Assembly: GCA_021234155.1 (NCBI GenBank)
Contig: JAJEKV010000003.1
Location: forward strand, 8,926,413 to 8,990,412
Direction of reading: 5' to 3'
DNA from: Isoetes taiwanensis
Taxonomy: Eukaryota; Streptophyta; Lycopodiopsida; Isoetales; Isoetaceae
Length of the DNA stretch: 64,000 nt
Shown: piece after piece, positions 26,135-36,601 of the stretch
Layout: each line of letters starts with the position of its first letter
How positions within the stretch are numbered: position 1 is the first letter of the stretch
Position numbers and translations under genes: made by a program
The notes under the pieces: model-generated
Databases searched by the model: none
Seen by the model: the letters and a program-made list of their open reading frames with translations, nothing else
What the model was told of the DNA's origin: nothing

Positions 26135-27250
26135 TTTTTTCCCAACAGGATCTGTGGAAATTTGCTGTCTTATGTCCAAAATGATTGCACTTTTGCTAAT
26201 ACTATCATGTTTATTGCTCTTTGGAATATCTGGAAGGCAAGAAATAGAGTAGTTTATGGCAAAAAGAATTTCTCGATTTTTTGGATCAAATTGCATTTTC
26301 AACTAGATGTTCAGTCTACTGCTATAGCTCACAAAAGGAAGCAACCTGATAAATATGACAGAAAATGGGATTTGGTTGGTCATTTCAGGGGGTCTTTTGA
26401 TTTATTTGTAGCTAACTTCAATGTTATAAATTCTAATGCTGCTTTTGGGGATGATGTTAGCTTACTTGGAGAAATGCAAGAAGAGCATGGGTGATTTGGA
26501 GGATAATCTGCTCAAAAGGGAAGCTGATCTTGATCTGAAACTATTCTTCAACAAACTCTCTGAAAATGAAGAAAAATTGGACACGACTATTGCAAGAATG
26601 TTCTGCAGAGAAGTGGTGCAAGTCTACACTATGTTTGATTTCCTCTCCATGTACCACAGATACATGACTGAGGAACAATTCTCAAGATTCAGAGAGCAGT
26701 ACTACACTCACAGACTGCTGGCTGATTTGTTTGGTTCCTTGCTTTGTTTAACTGTATCTGACCTATCTTGCATGGATAGCATTGCTGAGCAGACTACTGG
26801 TAGTTACACCTTTGGATCTGCTGACTCTTTCTATGCCTTCTTCAACTCTAAGCTTGACTCCCTCTCATTTCAGACCCAGTAGCCTCATCCTTCTATCTGA
26901 CTTCCAATCCAAGTCTGCTAAGACATTTTGCTCAATGGTATCTCCTAATCTTGCAGAATTTTGGTTGATGTTACTTTCAGGTTTTAACATTAATTACTGG
27001 TTGGGGTCGCGATCTCCACACATTTTTGAAGACTATCTTATTTTTGGAAGACTATTTCTACTCAACAAGTATCTTTTGGCCAATTCACATCACCTCAGGG
27101 TCTAATTTCTGCTACATACTCTTCATACTACACATCACAACATTTTGATGGACGTTTATGTATAAAGATCTTTGATATGCTTTAATCTGCTGATCAAAGC
27201 AGATCTATGTACTGTGTTTCTTGATTAATGGAAAAACTTACTCTTACTCT

Positions 27251-27279
<29 letters not shown>
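26135..27279 (+). mobile_element. 5'-truncated L1 copy nested in ORF2 of the larger L1
   Basis: The insert starts within sequence matching the host element at about 28544, runs to a poly-A tail (about 27252-27279), and is flanked by the direct repeat AAATCTAAATCTG (26122-26134 and 27280-27292; the first A is shared with the tail). It is clearly related to the host L1 but diverged, for example RICGNLLSYVQNDCTFAN versus KVNGNLLSYIQNNCAFAN. It belongs to a sister subfamily. The end of its ORF2 is open through 26494 where the host has a stop. Confidence 0.92.
26451..26882 (+). CDS. L1 ORF3: conserved small ORF overlapping the ORF2 end (nested copy)
   Basis: This is a 143-codon frame from ATG 26451, in the +1 frame relative to ORF2, overlapping its last 44 nt (ORF2 stop at 26492-26494). 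It has an acidic/basic N-terminal part (KCKKSMGDLEDNLLK) and a C-terminal block (MFDFLSMYHRYM, REQYYTHRLLADL, GSLLCL, KLDSL). The host L1 has the same block at 29038-29272, and an equivalent ATG at the equivalent place (28857). By eye about two thirds of 78 residues in the C-terminal block are identical. I do not recognise the domain and no catalytic motif is obvious. The copy is open, but since the element is 5'-truncated it is probably not expressed. Confidence 0.65.
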   Translation: MMLAYLEKCKKSMGDLEDNLLKREADLDLKLFFNKLSENEEKLDTTIARMFCREVVQVYTMFDFLSMYHRYMTEEQFSRFREQYYTHRLLADLFGSLLCLTVSDLSCMDSIAEQTTGSYTFGSADSFYAFFNSKLDSLSFQTQ

Positions 27280-27285
<6 letters not shown>

Positions 27286-28856
27286 AAATCTGGCCAAATC
27301 TGTTATCATTGGAGATAATATCCAGACAAACTTTGCTGATATCAAGGTCCTTAATTGCAACCAAGCTTCTACTTTGTTGGGAATGCCTTTATCTCTGAAT
27401 CCCTCCTTGAAAGGTCTATGGCAACCTATTATAGATAGAATTAAGAAGAAGTTGAATCATTTTAGAGGGGGCCTATCTTTTGCAGGTAGGAATATTATTG
27501 CTAATTCAGTCCTTGCTAGCTCCCACATTTACTTTTCTTCTGCCCTAGTGGCCCCTAAAGCTACTTATCAGGAAATTGAGAAACTTATAAGAAGATTTAT
27601 CTGGAAGGGGTCCCACTTAGTAGGTTGGAGGTATGTTGTAAAGCCCAAGAAACATGGTGGACTCGGTTGTAAGGATCTGCACCTGCAAGCTTGTGCCCTA
27701 GCTGGGAAATATGTGTGGAATTCTCTTGTGTCTAATTCTAGTCCTGCTTCTCAATTTGTCAAATTTTGGCTTCAGAGCTCTCACGTGGTTGGTCATCCTT
27801 CCTTAAGTCATATCTTCCCTGATTCTTGCTTCAATGATCTTCACCCTGGTCCTAATACTTCCCTTCTAATGAGGAATATCATTATGGCATGGAATAAAGT
27901 TCAAGCCTGCTTTGAATATGCTGCCCTCAATGATCTAAACCTTAACATGTCTATTTTCTGGAATCCTATCCTTAATGATCATGCAAACAGTGTTTTGGCC
28001 TTGAGGCACCCAAGAATTTATAAAAAGTGGAATGATCATGGTTTCAGGCTGCTGAGTGATCTTTATGTAGATGGCAAGTTTATTTCCTGGACAACCTTTA
28101 AGAGAATACTTCAAGGTACTTCAAGTGACAGAAAGATATATTATCATATCAGAACTCACTTTTGGCTTAACTATGTGGTGCCTAAAGCTACAAACTGGAA
28201 TTTGGATGGCAAATGTCATTACAAGGTAAGTAATGTTTATTCAATCATTAGTGGCTCTGATACTCCCTCAAAAGCTTCTTCCAAATGGTCTATCTCTGAG
28301 GAGGATGGCAGGACTCTATTTAAGGAAGTCTGGCACTCTTATTGTTTTCCTAAAATTAACTTTTTTATCTGGCTGTTGGCAAATAAGAGTATCTCTACTT
28401 TACAAATGGTCTCCAAAAGATATGAGAACATTTCCCCAAATTGCCAGCTTGCTTGCAACATGGAAGAGAGTGCTGAGCACATTTTCCTTTGTCCAAAGCT
28501 TAACCCTTTCTGGTCTTGGTTCAATGAGAGGCTGGGATTCCTCTTTCCCATGAAAGTTAATGGCAATCTCTTATCCTATATTCAAAACAATTGTGCCTTT
28601 GCCAATACTATTATGTTCATTGCTTTATGGAATATTTGGAAAGCAAGAAATAGAGTTGTGTATGGTAAAAAGAACTTCTCTATCTTTTGGATTAAGATGC
28701 ATTTCTAGCTTGACGTTGAATCTACTGCAACAGCTCATAAAAGGAAGTTGGCTGACAAATATAACAGGAAGTGGGACTCAATTGGTGCCTTTAGGGGGGC
28801 TTTTGATTTGTTTGTCTCTAATTTATGTGTTATTAATTCCAACTCTGCTTTTTGTG

Positions 28857-29278
28857 ATGATTCTAGCATACTTGAGAGTGTGTAAAGAAAGCCTTGGAGA
28901 CATGGATGACATCAAGAATGATGCAGGCCAAGAACTTGAGCCCTTCTGGAGCAGCATTAATACATCTCAATCTGACATACACATGAAGTCAAGTCTACCT
29001 GAGCCTTCTGCAGAGAAGTGACCCAGATGTTCTGCATGTTTGATTTCTTATCTATGTACGACCGTTACATGTCAGTGAATCGGTTCATAAGATACAGGGA
29101 GCAGTACTATACACACAGACTTTTGGCAGATCTATATGGTTCCTTACTATGCTTATGTGGAACTGAGTCTTCTTGCATTGATGATGCTGCTGACAAGACA
29201 GAAGTTGCCTATATTTTTGGATCTGCTGCACCCTTTTATGCATATTTCAATGCCAAATTGGATTCCCTCTGCTCCTAG
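28857..29278 (+). pseudogene. L1 ORF3 of the host element, one frameshift
   Basis: The ATG at 28857 lies 29 nt before the end of ORF2 (TAA 28883-28885), again in the +1 frame. The first part runs to a TGA at 29019-29021. The conserved block continues in another frame (FCREVTQMFCMFDFLSMY to the stop at 29276-29278), so one indel separates the halves. Key conserved stretches are REQYYTHRLLADLYGSLLCL and FNAKLDSL. Function is unknown. Confidence 0.6.
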
Positions 29279-29633
29279 ACCTTCCATTTTCCTAAGCTTA
29301 CATTGGAACTTCAGGGATTGTTTTTCCATCTGCCTGAACATCCTTTGCTCAACCTTGCCTCCTAATCTTGTTTTGGTTTTAGCTAATACAGGTAATCACA
29401 GAAATTTGCTGGGGTCGTGACTCTTTTTCCTTCATCTACAGACTGTTTATTGCTACTTCTGACTTACCAACAGGTCAAGCTGTGAGACTGATTATATTTT
29501 TGGACTAGTTTTACATTCCAGTCACCTCATGGTGATGGTCACAATCTAGGAACTTTTTGTTTCAGAGATCTTGCTATGTCTAGCAGATCAACCATGTATG
29601 ATTTTTCTTGATTAATGGAAAAACCAATTCTTA

Positions 29634-29664
<31 letters not shown>

Positions 29665-29665
<1 letters not shown>

Positions 29666-31790
29666 AGCAATAGCCCAACCTATTCGCCAACTACAATATG
29701 CAAATCGTAAGCATTTTATCTTCGTGACGAATCAACATTTCTATACTTACGTTGAACTGACATTCAACTTGCAGAATGTTCTGCATGATCTGGCCTATAT
29801 CATCGTGTCCTGTAATAGAAGCTCGCAGTGGCTCACTAAATTAAAACACGTTCTATACACCGCAGATCTTTAAGGTATTAGGTCGGACGAAGCATAAAAT
29901 GGATAAGAAGAATCGTATCTGTTCTTAAATCCCTGAGACTCTGCCCTTGCGGCCCCTGCCCTGCCCTGTAAACGCCGAAGCTGCTGAAATAATACAAAAA
30001 GAGAGTTATTCCATGCATCTCAGTACTAAAGAAAAGGGATTTTATGGGTGCTTCATACCTGAAGAATGAATTGTGAGAAAAGCACCATACCAGAATGTAC
30101 TAGGCTGCTCAAACAAAGTCCTGTTAACTTTTACCTTGCCAAGCCGTGAGAGAAAAGAACATGTAGAAGCACAACCCTCGAACAATTAAATAACCCTAAA
30201 ATACCTTTGTTTGATGTTTGCATGCTTGAATTGTGATATTTATAGAAATCATAGGCATAACCATTGAATAATGCCACCAAAATTAATGTGAAGGTATGTG
30301 CACTCTAGATGTACCGATTAGTACATCTCACGAAATACAGTCATCAAATCATATAAAAACCTTAGTAAAAAGTGTATAAAAATACAAAAGAAATCCCCTG
30401 TTATTATGCTAGATATTGATAAAATGATAGTACAAGTTTGGAGTAACTGATTAATTTCATTATGCATTAACTTGATGATGCTTATAAATTTGAAATGGGG
30501 AGAAAATTTTGTGTGTTTGAAATTTCATCAAGTCATGCATAGAATATGCTCAAATCTTAACACCATTAAATATATAACATGAATTAAATAGTGTGAACCC
30601 ATGATGCGATAATACAATATTTCCCTGTCAATTGGCTGCACTATTACAACAAATTTTTAACAAACTTGAAAACGTGAGTGCATCTATGTATATGTCCTCC
30701 AGATCCATTATCTCTAAAAGCTCAACGGCATGATCAAGCTGCCCATACGGAGAATATGCTAATAAACTAGAAGCTCTTTTAATTACTTTGCTTTGCTCTG
30801 AAATTTACTATAAAGAGTGACTCCTTGCAAAGGTACTTAAGAGCACACTATCTTTAGACTGCGATTTTAGTCCATAAATTATCTACTTCATTACACTAAC
30901 AAATGAATTGAAGATTCTTGGATTTTGCATTGTCTTTCATTTTATTGAAAACTAGAAAAGAACGGAACTACTTGTTTAAGTTTCATTTGTATAGTGAAAA
31001 GGAGTAGGACTGTTTGTTTAAATATAATTTAAATAGCATGCTTCGTTGGGTTGCTTGAAATTTGAGATGGGACAAATCGTGATGTGTTATGTCACTAGTT
31101 GAAATTATTATTCAAGAATTAATATGTTTTTCCTGGGATCATTGTTTGGTTCCAGAAGTTCCTTTCTACTTGGAAGACAAAAGGTGGAGTCTACAATAAG
31201 AACTACTTCAAACCAATATTGAGAAAGAAACAAAGAAAGAAAGAATTTGATTATATCGTGGTTGTGTGGAACTAATAGAGGTAATAGCATTTTTGGTAAC
31301 GCCAGTGTGCCCTTTTCAGGTGTGACTTTTGACACCTGATCATGAAAATGAGTTTGCGACGAAAATTCCTTATCCGGCTTTTTTTTTTCTCAACTGTTTA
31401 TCTTTTCCTCCTTCACCGTGGGCAGTGGGGATGGTGGTTTATTGTTATGGCATCCAATAGGATATGGTGGAGGATTCTCCTCCGCCTTTCATCATTATTT
31501 GGTGGAATCTAAATCTTAGAGCAAATGGCAGGAACAACTTGAGCTGTTATTCATCGCCAGACATTTTTTTTCTCAGGTGCCATAGCTGGACCAGGTGGAG
31601 CTCATATTTTAGAGCCTGGAGCTTGAGCTTGGAGTTTCAATCCTCAATCTTCCACAGTTTTGTGTTTTATTATAAGGGATATACTAATAAGAAGCTTCAA
31701 TGTGCACAACGTGAAGTGCACTCTCATGGATAGTTCCTTCTAAATTTTCTATCTTGATGTTAATGTTAGTACGGGAAATCATTAACAAGT
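29665..31790. other. intergenic, weak minus-strand exon candidates
   Basis: Right after the L1 tail, 29840-29752 on the minus strand is open (SEPLRASITGHDDIGQIMQN and onward) and ends at a strong donor (AAC then GTAAGTATAG). 29987-29876 follows a good acceptor (TTATTTCAG) and encodes QLRRLQGRAGAARAESQGF before a stop. They could be exons of a gene into whose intron the L1 inserted, but the two frames do not splice together cleanly and no family is recognised. The rest of the stretch is AT-rich with nothing seen. Confidence 0.25.
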
Positions 31791-31797
31791 TACTTCA

Positions 31798-32044
31798 TTT
31801 TGCACTTTTTGTGATGATCGTTGCTCATTAACATGTTGTTTTTTCTAGCTTAGGACATCTGTATTCACATCCAACAAGAAAATTTACTGCTTTTTACTCC
31901 GTGATAACTACTCAGCAGAGTTTTGGGCCAACAAATGTCAAACAAAGGCTGAACGTGCAGTAAGGCCACTTCAAATTTCTATTTTCACTTAAAATATAAT
32001 GCATGTTGTTTCTATTATATTGCAACTATCAACATATTATTAGG
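31798..32044 (+). repeat. direct duplication, copy 1 (partner at 32965-33216)
   Basis: About 250 bp are shared with 32965-33216 in the same orientation, including CTTAGGACATCTGT, TTTGGGCCA(A/G)CAAATG, CAAACAAAGG and ATTGCAACTATCAACATAT. The copies are roughly 80% alike by eye. Each holds a short frame of the form FGPxNxKQRxN before a stop, which might be a remnant exon. Confidence 0.6.
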
Positions 32045-32429
32045 GATTCATAAATTGTTCCATGAGAGTAGTTCTTTCTAATAGTGTCATTTCTCATTAA
32101 CAAATCACTTCATTGTCGAATTATAGCTCGCATGAAACAGACAAAAGCTCCCGACAAAAAGAGAAATTCCTTATCAAAACGGGATGGAGTTTGAAGGTCG
32201 AAGGATGATGGCCAAAAAAAGGACAAGATTGGGGAAGAATATGCCACAACATGGAAATAGATGCCAAAATTGTCAAACCAAGCAGGGAGAGGCCCCTCTT
32301 CTGTCTGGTAAAGGAAAAGGGTCAAGGGAACTGCTAGCTAGGCTTTTCATTCATCTCAGCAGAATTCTACAATGGTTGAGAGTGGGTAGCTACACATTTG
32401 CAAGCTATCTATAATGAAAAAAAAACACA

Positions 32430-32960
32430 GGAAATATCCAATTATATCTTCTGGACCCCAAAAACATTCTACAGAATTTGATTAAGTGTACCTGCTTAGA
32501 GCTTATCACCCGGATTAAAGAACCTCGCCATTTTGGGTTCTCGAGGAAAAATCCTAGTGATAAGCCCTCGGCAAGGGGCTTGGACAACACGTAAGGCTGC
32601 AAAAAAATGCTCCCACAAAGAACCCTAAAGAAGACAAAGTCATGCATCCCACTATGCATGCACATCAACAAACTAGAACATAAAGATAAGAAAACAACAA
32701 CCTCGAAAAGCGAGGGGCTGGTCACGTGTGCCACGCGACAAAAAAACAACATGTACAATAATGTACAAAATTAAGGGAGGGTGGATGGGAGTCAGGGAAC
32801 TGTTGAGAGGGGAGAAAACACCGATGAGAAGTCGATGAAGAACCTGCAAGAAATAGCGATCCCCAGACGAACCAGGGCCCCAGAAAATGCATGCATGCAT
32901 GCATGGGAGAGATGCATGATCGTCCTATTCGAGAATACCGATCTGATGGCTCAGATTGAT
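32430..32960 (-). mobile_element. LINE 3' fragment (same family as 46.3-50.4 kb)
   Basis: Read on the minus strand, 32565-32501 contains the same stem-loop region as the 3' UTR of the GC-rich LINE at 46.4 kb: CCTCGA(G)AACC, a GC-rich loop, then a T-rich arm and AATCCGGGT. A weaker match to the following GGGTCC and ATTGG motifs continues to about 32440. The upstream part to about 32960, with GCATGCATGCATGCATG, probably belongs to the same insertion but is not matched elsewhere here. Confidence 0.5.
32501..32565 (-). ncRNA. structured LINE 3' UTR stem-loop, copy A
   Basis: The outer stem GCTTATCAC (32501-32509) pairs with GTGATAAGC (32557-32565), 9 perfect pairs. The inner stem GAACC (32520-32524) pairs with GGTTC (32536-32540). 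The matching copy at 46398-46464 keeps the pairing with different bases. It is a structural element of a retrotransposon transcript, not a free RNA gene. Confidence 0.5.
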
Positions 32961-32964
32961 GGCA

Positions 32965-33216
32965 TTTTGCATTGTTTATGGTAGTCGTTACTCATCAACA
33001 TGCTTTTTCTGGCTTAGGACATCTGTTTCCACATTCAGCCAGCTGAACTTACATGCTTTCGATTCCCTTATAACTGGCAGAGATTTGGGCCAGCAAATGC
33101 CAAACAAAGGATGAACATACATCTTTAGGACAAGTAAGGCTGCTTCAAATTTCTATTCTTACGCTAAATAAATGCATGTTGCTTCTATCATATTGCAACT
33201 ATCAACATATTTTTAG
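32965..33216 (+). repeat. direct duplication, copy 2 (partner at 31798-32044)
   Basis: See the partner entry. The LINE fragment at 32430-32960 lies between the copies. Whether it was inserted before or after the duplication cannot be told. Confidence 0.6.
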
Positions 33217-33684
33217 AGGAGTGTAATCTGTGCTAGTCTCTTATGTTGGTCAGCCGAAAAGGTGACAGAAGATGTGATGGTAGTGTCTGTATAATTTCGT
33301 GGGTAGATAGATGATGCTTAACCAGCAAGTATGTTGTATGATTTTCAAGGTATATCGGATCTCTTGTTTCTGTTGCTTCACGAACGAGTTCATTGCTGTC
33401 ATGTTTGAAGATATGGGAACACAAAATTCTGAGAACCTGTTACAAGCATACCAATAGAATATTTCCACAACCAAGTTCGGTTCCCATTTTCTGCATATTC
33501 ATCACTGCTACAACATATGTGGGTTTCATTGAGAACAAGTTATATGAAAACAAATTTTCAGTTTTAGAATAATGTGGAAACTTTTAACTGGGTGGATACT
33601 ATTATGAGTGCTTGCATGGGCTTTCTAGATACATATCTAAACTGATGGATGCAAAGATTGATAGATTGATTACAATCCTAATCC
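33217..33684. other. intergenic, nothing recognised
   Basis: AT-rich sequence with short opposing open frames (33233-33474, minus) that show no motifs. Confidence 0.35.
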
Positions 33685-33833
33685 TGTCATGGTTTTTCCC
33701 CCAAAAACGCTCCGAGGCGAGGGTTTTTTAACCTGAACAATAATATGCTTGCTGCGGCTCCTTTTTTGGGTCCACTCGGCCAATTGGTCTCGGTGGACAA
33801 TAAAAACTCTATTCTACTATATTCTATTCTTTG
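33685..33833 (+). mobile_element. LINE 3' UTR fragment with a short tandem-repeat tail
   Basis: In plus orientation this matches the minus-strand 3' end of the LINE at 46.3 kb. GGTTTTTCCC, an A-rich arm, a GC-rich loop, GGGTTTTTTAA, then GCTTGCTG, GGGTCC, ATTGGTCTC and GTGGAC(A/G)ATAAAAA occur in the same order. It ends in CTCTATTCTACTATATTCTATTC, a short tandem repeat in place of poly-A. It is 5'-truncated to roughly 150 bp. Confidence 0.65.
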
Positions 33834-34180
33834 TTTTTTGCAGCTTCCATATTGTTTCTTAAGTCCTTAAGGCTGCTGTAGCAGATGTCCAAAAAGGACT
33901 TTTATTATCTTTTAAGTGCACCGAACATTGAAAACTGTTGTTTATATGTGGAACCACGTAAAAGCAGCTTAATAGCTGTGTTTGTAATCTTCGCCATGTC
34001 TTAGCAAATAATGACAATCATATAGTTGAAAATGACATTGCTGCTTACTTTTAGCAAAGGGTGATGTTAAGAAATTGAGATGCCCAACATCCTTTATTTG
34101 CATTGATGGATAGCAAAAGGTCATATAAATGGACTATTTTATCAAGGAAAGACTATCTATTCTTAGCTCAAAGATGCATG

Positions 34181-34545
34181 CATTGGATTATACAATTATT
34201 CAATATTTTGTATCTACAAGTAAGTGTAGATGGATAATTTATTTGCCTCAAGATAGGCTACTAGAAGTAAATAATTAAGCATATGTGAGTGGGATCAAAT
34301 TGATATATAATTTGAACTCAGGACATGCGTTTACTAGACTATTCTTGGCATGCATTGGATTATACAATTGTTCAAGATTTTGTATCTACATGTAAGTGCA
34401 GATTGGGCTCAAAGCATGCATTGGATTATACAATTGTTCAAGATTTTGTATCTACAAGTAAGCGAGATAAGTAGAACAAAAGCATATATCAAGTAAGCGA
34501 GATAAGTAGAACAAAAGCATATATCAAGCTCTATATGCAAAATCA
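34181..34545 (+). repeat. local repeat cluster
   Basis: A 45-50-bp unit with GCATTGGATTATACAATT occurs at about 34184, 34353 and 34418. It is followed by two adjacent copies of a 38-bp unit with AAGCGAGATAAGTAGAACAA (about 34462 and 34497). No coding sequence is seen. Confidence 0.6.
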
Positions 34546-35248
34546 TAGGCAATGCTATATTCAATGTTGTCATTTTTGATGTGAATAATCAATTTGCCTC
34601 AATATAATTAAGATGAGAAATAATTTGCTAATATATGGCCAATGGGGATAATTTGTATTTTGCCTAATAATTAGCCATATGTTAGCTACATTGAGGTCAA
34701 TCCCCATAGTTATTGGATGCTTGCAATAACTAAAGCATTCAAGAGAGACAAAAATGGCCTTCAAAAATTGTGAGAAGAGGGGAGGTGAGGATAATGTATG
34801 TATGCCTATGTAGTAGAATTGCATTTATGACCTGCAATACCAGGGAATTATTAATGATGTGGGGTCTATGATATATGGGCTGTCAATTGACTTATGGTTA
34901 TGTTTAGATTTGGTTTTAATACATGTTTAGTTTATTTTGGCTCTATATTATTACTTCCAAACAATTAACCTTATTATATCGAAGGCCCATATGCCCCTAG
35001 GATTTATAGGGTTATCAACTCCATAGGATTACCCTTAGGGTTTGCTACCATGAACGCATTGTTGATCAAAAGAAACTCAGGTCAAAAAATGCCATGGGAT
35101 TTTTGAAATTACCTTGCATTCCTGAGAATTTACCTTACATTCTGAGCATTTACTCTCATTCTGACACTTCTACCCCTGATTCTAAAGCTTTTACCTTTGA
35201 TTTCGGAGCTCCAAGGTGCAGAATGCAACCCAAGTTGCATCCACATTA
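34546..35248. other. intergenic, nothing recognised
   Basis: AT-rich sequence. The 84-codon minus-strand frame (34570-34824) has no motifs I recognise. Confidence 0.35.
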
Positions 35249-35358
35249 AGGGAATTGCAATCCAGGTTGCATTCCGAGGGAGTCATCCCTGCCTCCGTGG
35301 TTTGCACATTGGTAAGGATTCCTCCCCCGAAATGCAACCTGGATTGCAATTCTCTTAT
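35249..35358. repeat. inverted repeat, about 33-bp arms
   Basis: GGAATTGCAATCCAGGTTGC near 35250 is repeated in reverse complement near 35337-35356 with few mismatches, so the roughly 110-bp segment can fold into one long hairpin. It may be a small foldback element or a small-RNA source. No target duplication was recognised. Confidence 0.5.
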
Positions 35359-35974
35359 ATAGAAACGAACAGAGAAACTGAATTCCTACGGCAAAACCAA
35401 ATTCAGAGAGAAGCTGGTTGATGGAAGAGCTGATGCAAAGAAGAAAACAAAAATAACTGCAATAGAATTGAAAAAACAAACAGAATCCTTGCAAAGAAGA
35501 AAACAGAAAAAATAATAGAATCAGTGGGCAAAGGGAACCGAGCTAACAAAATTGTAGGGTGATGCAATTCACTGCAAGAAATAAGAATCCAAATACAAAT
35601 AAGGATCCAAACACAAGCTTGATTCACTACAAGAAATAAGAATTCGAACAAAACCTTGTTGAATCTGCTCTCATCATCGTTGATGCCCATCTTATTTTCA
35701 AGCAGCCATCTTATTTTCAAGTAGACCTACTCCACGCGGCCTCTAACTCTCCAGTTTTGCCCATCTTCAGTAAATTCAGCAGGATTCTGCCAGTACCATA
35801 AAGCAGATGCACTACATATGCAAGCTCTCGGGATTTTCAGATATTGCCAATTTTGGATCCCACGAATCGGCCCCTCCAAGAGAAACCTTTGAGCAAAAAA
35901 ATCCCTATCCAACAGCCAAGACAATTTCAAACCAAAAAAAAGGGCCTCGAGGAAGCATCATTGGGGAACCTACT

Positions 35975-36440
35975 AGGAATATTTTCTTCCTTTATTTTAG
36001 TAAACCAATGAGGTGCCAACACCTCATTGCCCTATAAGATTAATGGTTTTCAACCAATTATTTCATGACTTATCATTCATAATGCTCTCAAGAACATTAT
36101 AGATGCACTCCAATATTACATACTGTGACTCATGCACCCTCTAATGCAAGGTGCTATATCTTCAATACATCGATGCAGTATCGTGGTATAAACTACATGC
36201 CTTACATTGTAACCACTAATTTGTCGACGTAACAGGGATATTTTTTCCCTTCGTTATGATGAACGAATGAGGTGATGACATCTCATGTGCCTATAAGGTT
36301 AATGGTCCGAACCATTTCATGATTTACCCATTTATAATGTCCTCAGGAACATTATAAATGCTCTCTAATGTCACAGTGTTGTCAATACATTGATAGATTG
36401 TTGTACATATCCTTACATTGTAACCTCATTAATTTGTGTT
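35975..36440 (+). repeat. tandem duplication upstream of Helitron ORF
   Basis: A unit of about 230-260 bp is present at about 35975-36230 and 36232-36440. Both copies carry AATGAGGTG, the CTCA(T/A)TG-CCTATAAG(A/G)TTAATGGT region, AACATTATA(G/A)ATGC and TTACATTGTAACC. It lies just before the Helitron Rep relic and may be its 5' leader. Confidence 0.5.
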
Positions 36441-36601
36441 GAAATAAATCTCACTCTGAAATGTAAAATATTTCTGCATCTTTTGATATTATATTTGTAT
36501 AATCCAAATCTCATATTGTTTTGTGTACGTTTCCCATGTTTTAACATAATGGTTGATGTCATATTCTCAATGCTAATATCCTTTTGGTGTATGTTAGAAC
36601 C

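Larger units (their letters stand above)
23912..28885 (+). pseudogene. L1 ORF2: endonuclease, reverse transcriptase, zf-RVT
   Basis: ORF2 opens 55 nt after ORF1 with MRILSWNVRGIKGP, an apurinic-type endonuclease start; GGDFNNT and SDHQP are further endonuclease motifs. A premature TAG lies at 24059. The RT domain includes KCKSPGPDGIPSEFY, KLDFKRAFDTVRWDFL, GVRQGCPLAPYLF and the active-site YADD (about 26027-26038). The frame is split at 26134 by the nested L1 and continues from 27293 (AKSVIIGDN). It then covers the thumb and the zinc-binding zf-RVT region (near 28330-28520) to a premature TAG at 28706. The original stop was TAA at 28883-28885. Confidence 0.9.
21379..29664 (+). mobile_element. 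full-length L1-type LINE, with a nested L1 copy inside
   Basis: The element has ORF1 (21379-23856), ORF2 (from 23912), a 3' ORF, and a poly-A tail (about 29640-29664). ORF2 is interrupted at 26134 by a second, 5'-truncated L1 (26135-27279) and resumes at 27280-27292, where the target sequence is repeated. Removing the insert restores continuous reading through the RT region. The host element is dead: ORF1 has two frameshifts, and ORF2 has TAG codons at 24059-24061 and 28706-28708. I did not find a target duplication around the whole element, and its exact 5' end is uncertain (upstream of 21379). Confidence 0.9.

Noticed and set aside
24122-26494. A single continuous 790-codon RT protein ending GDDVSLLGEMQEEHG
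   Set aside because: The frame crosses the junction into the nested L1 copy at 26134; its end belongs to a different element.
27221-28708. An independent ORF starting with a poly-Lys stretch
   Set aside because: The Lys codons are the poly-A tail of the nested L1; the rest is the continuation of the host L1 ORF2.
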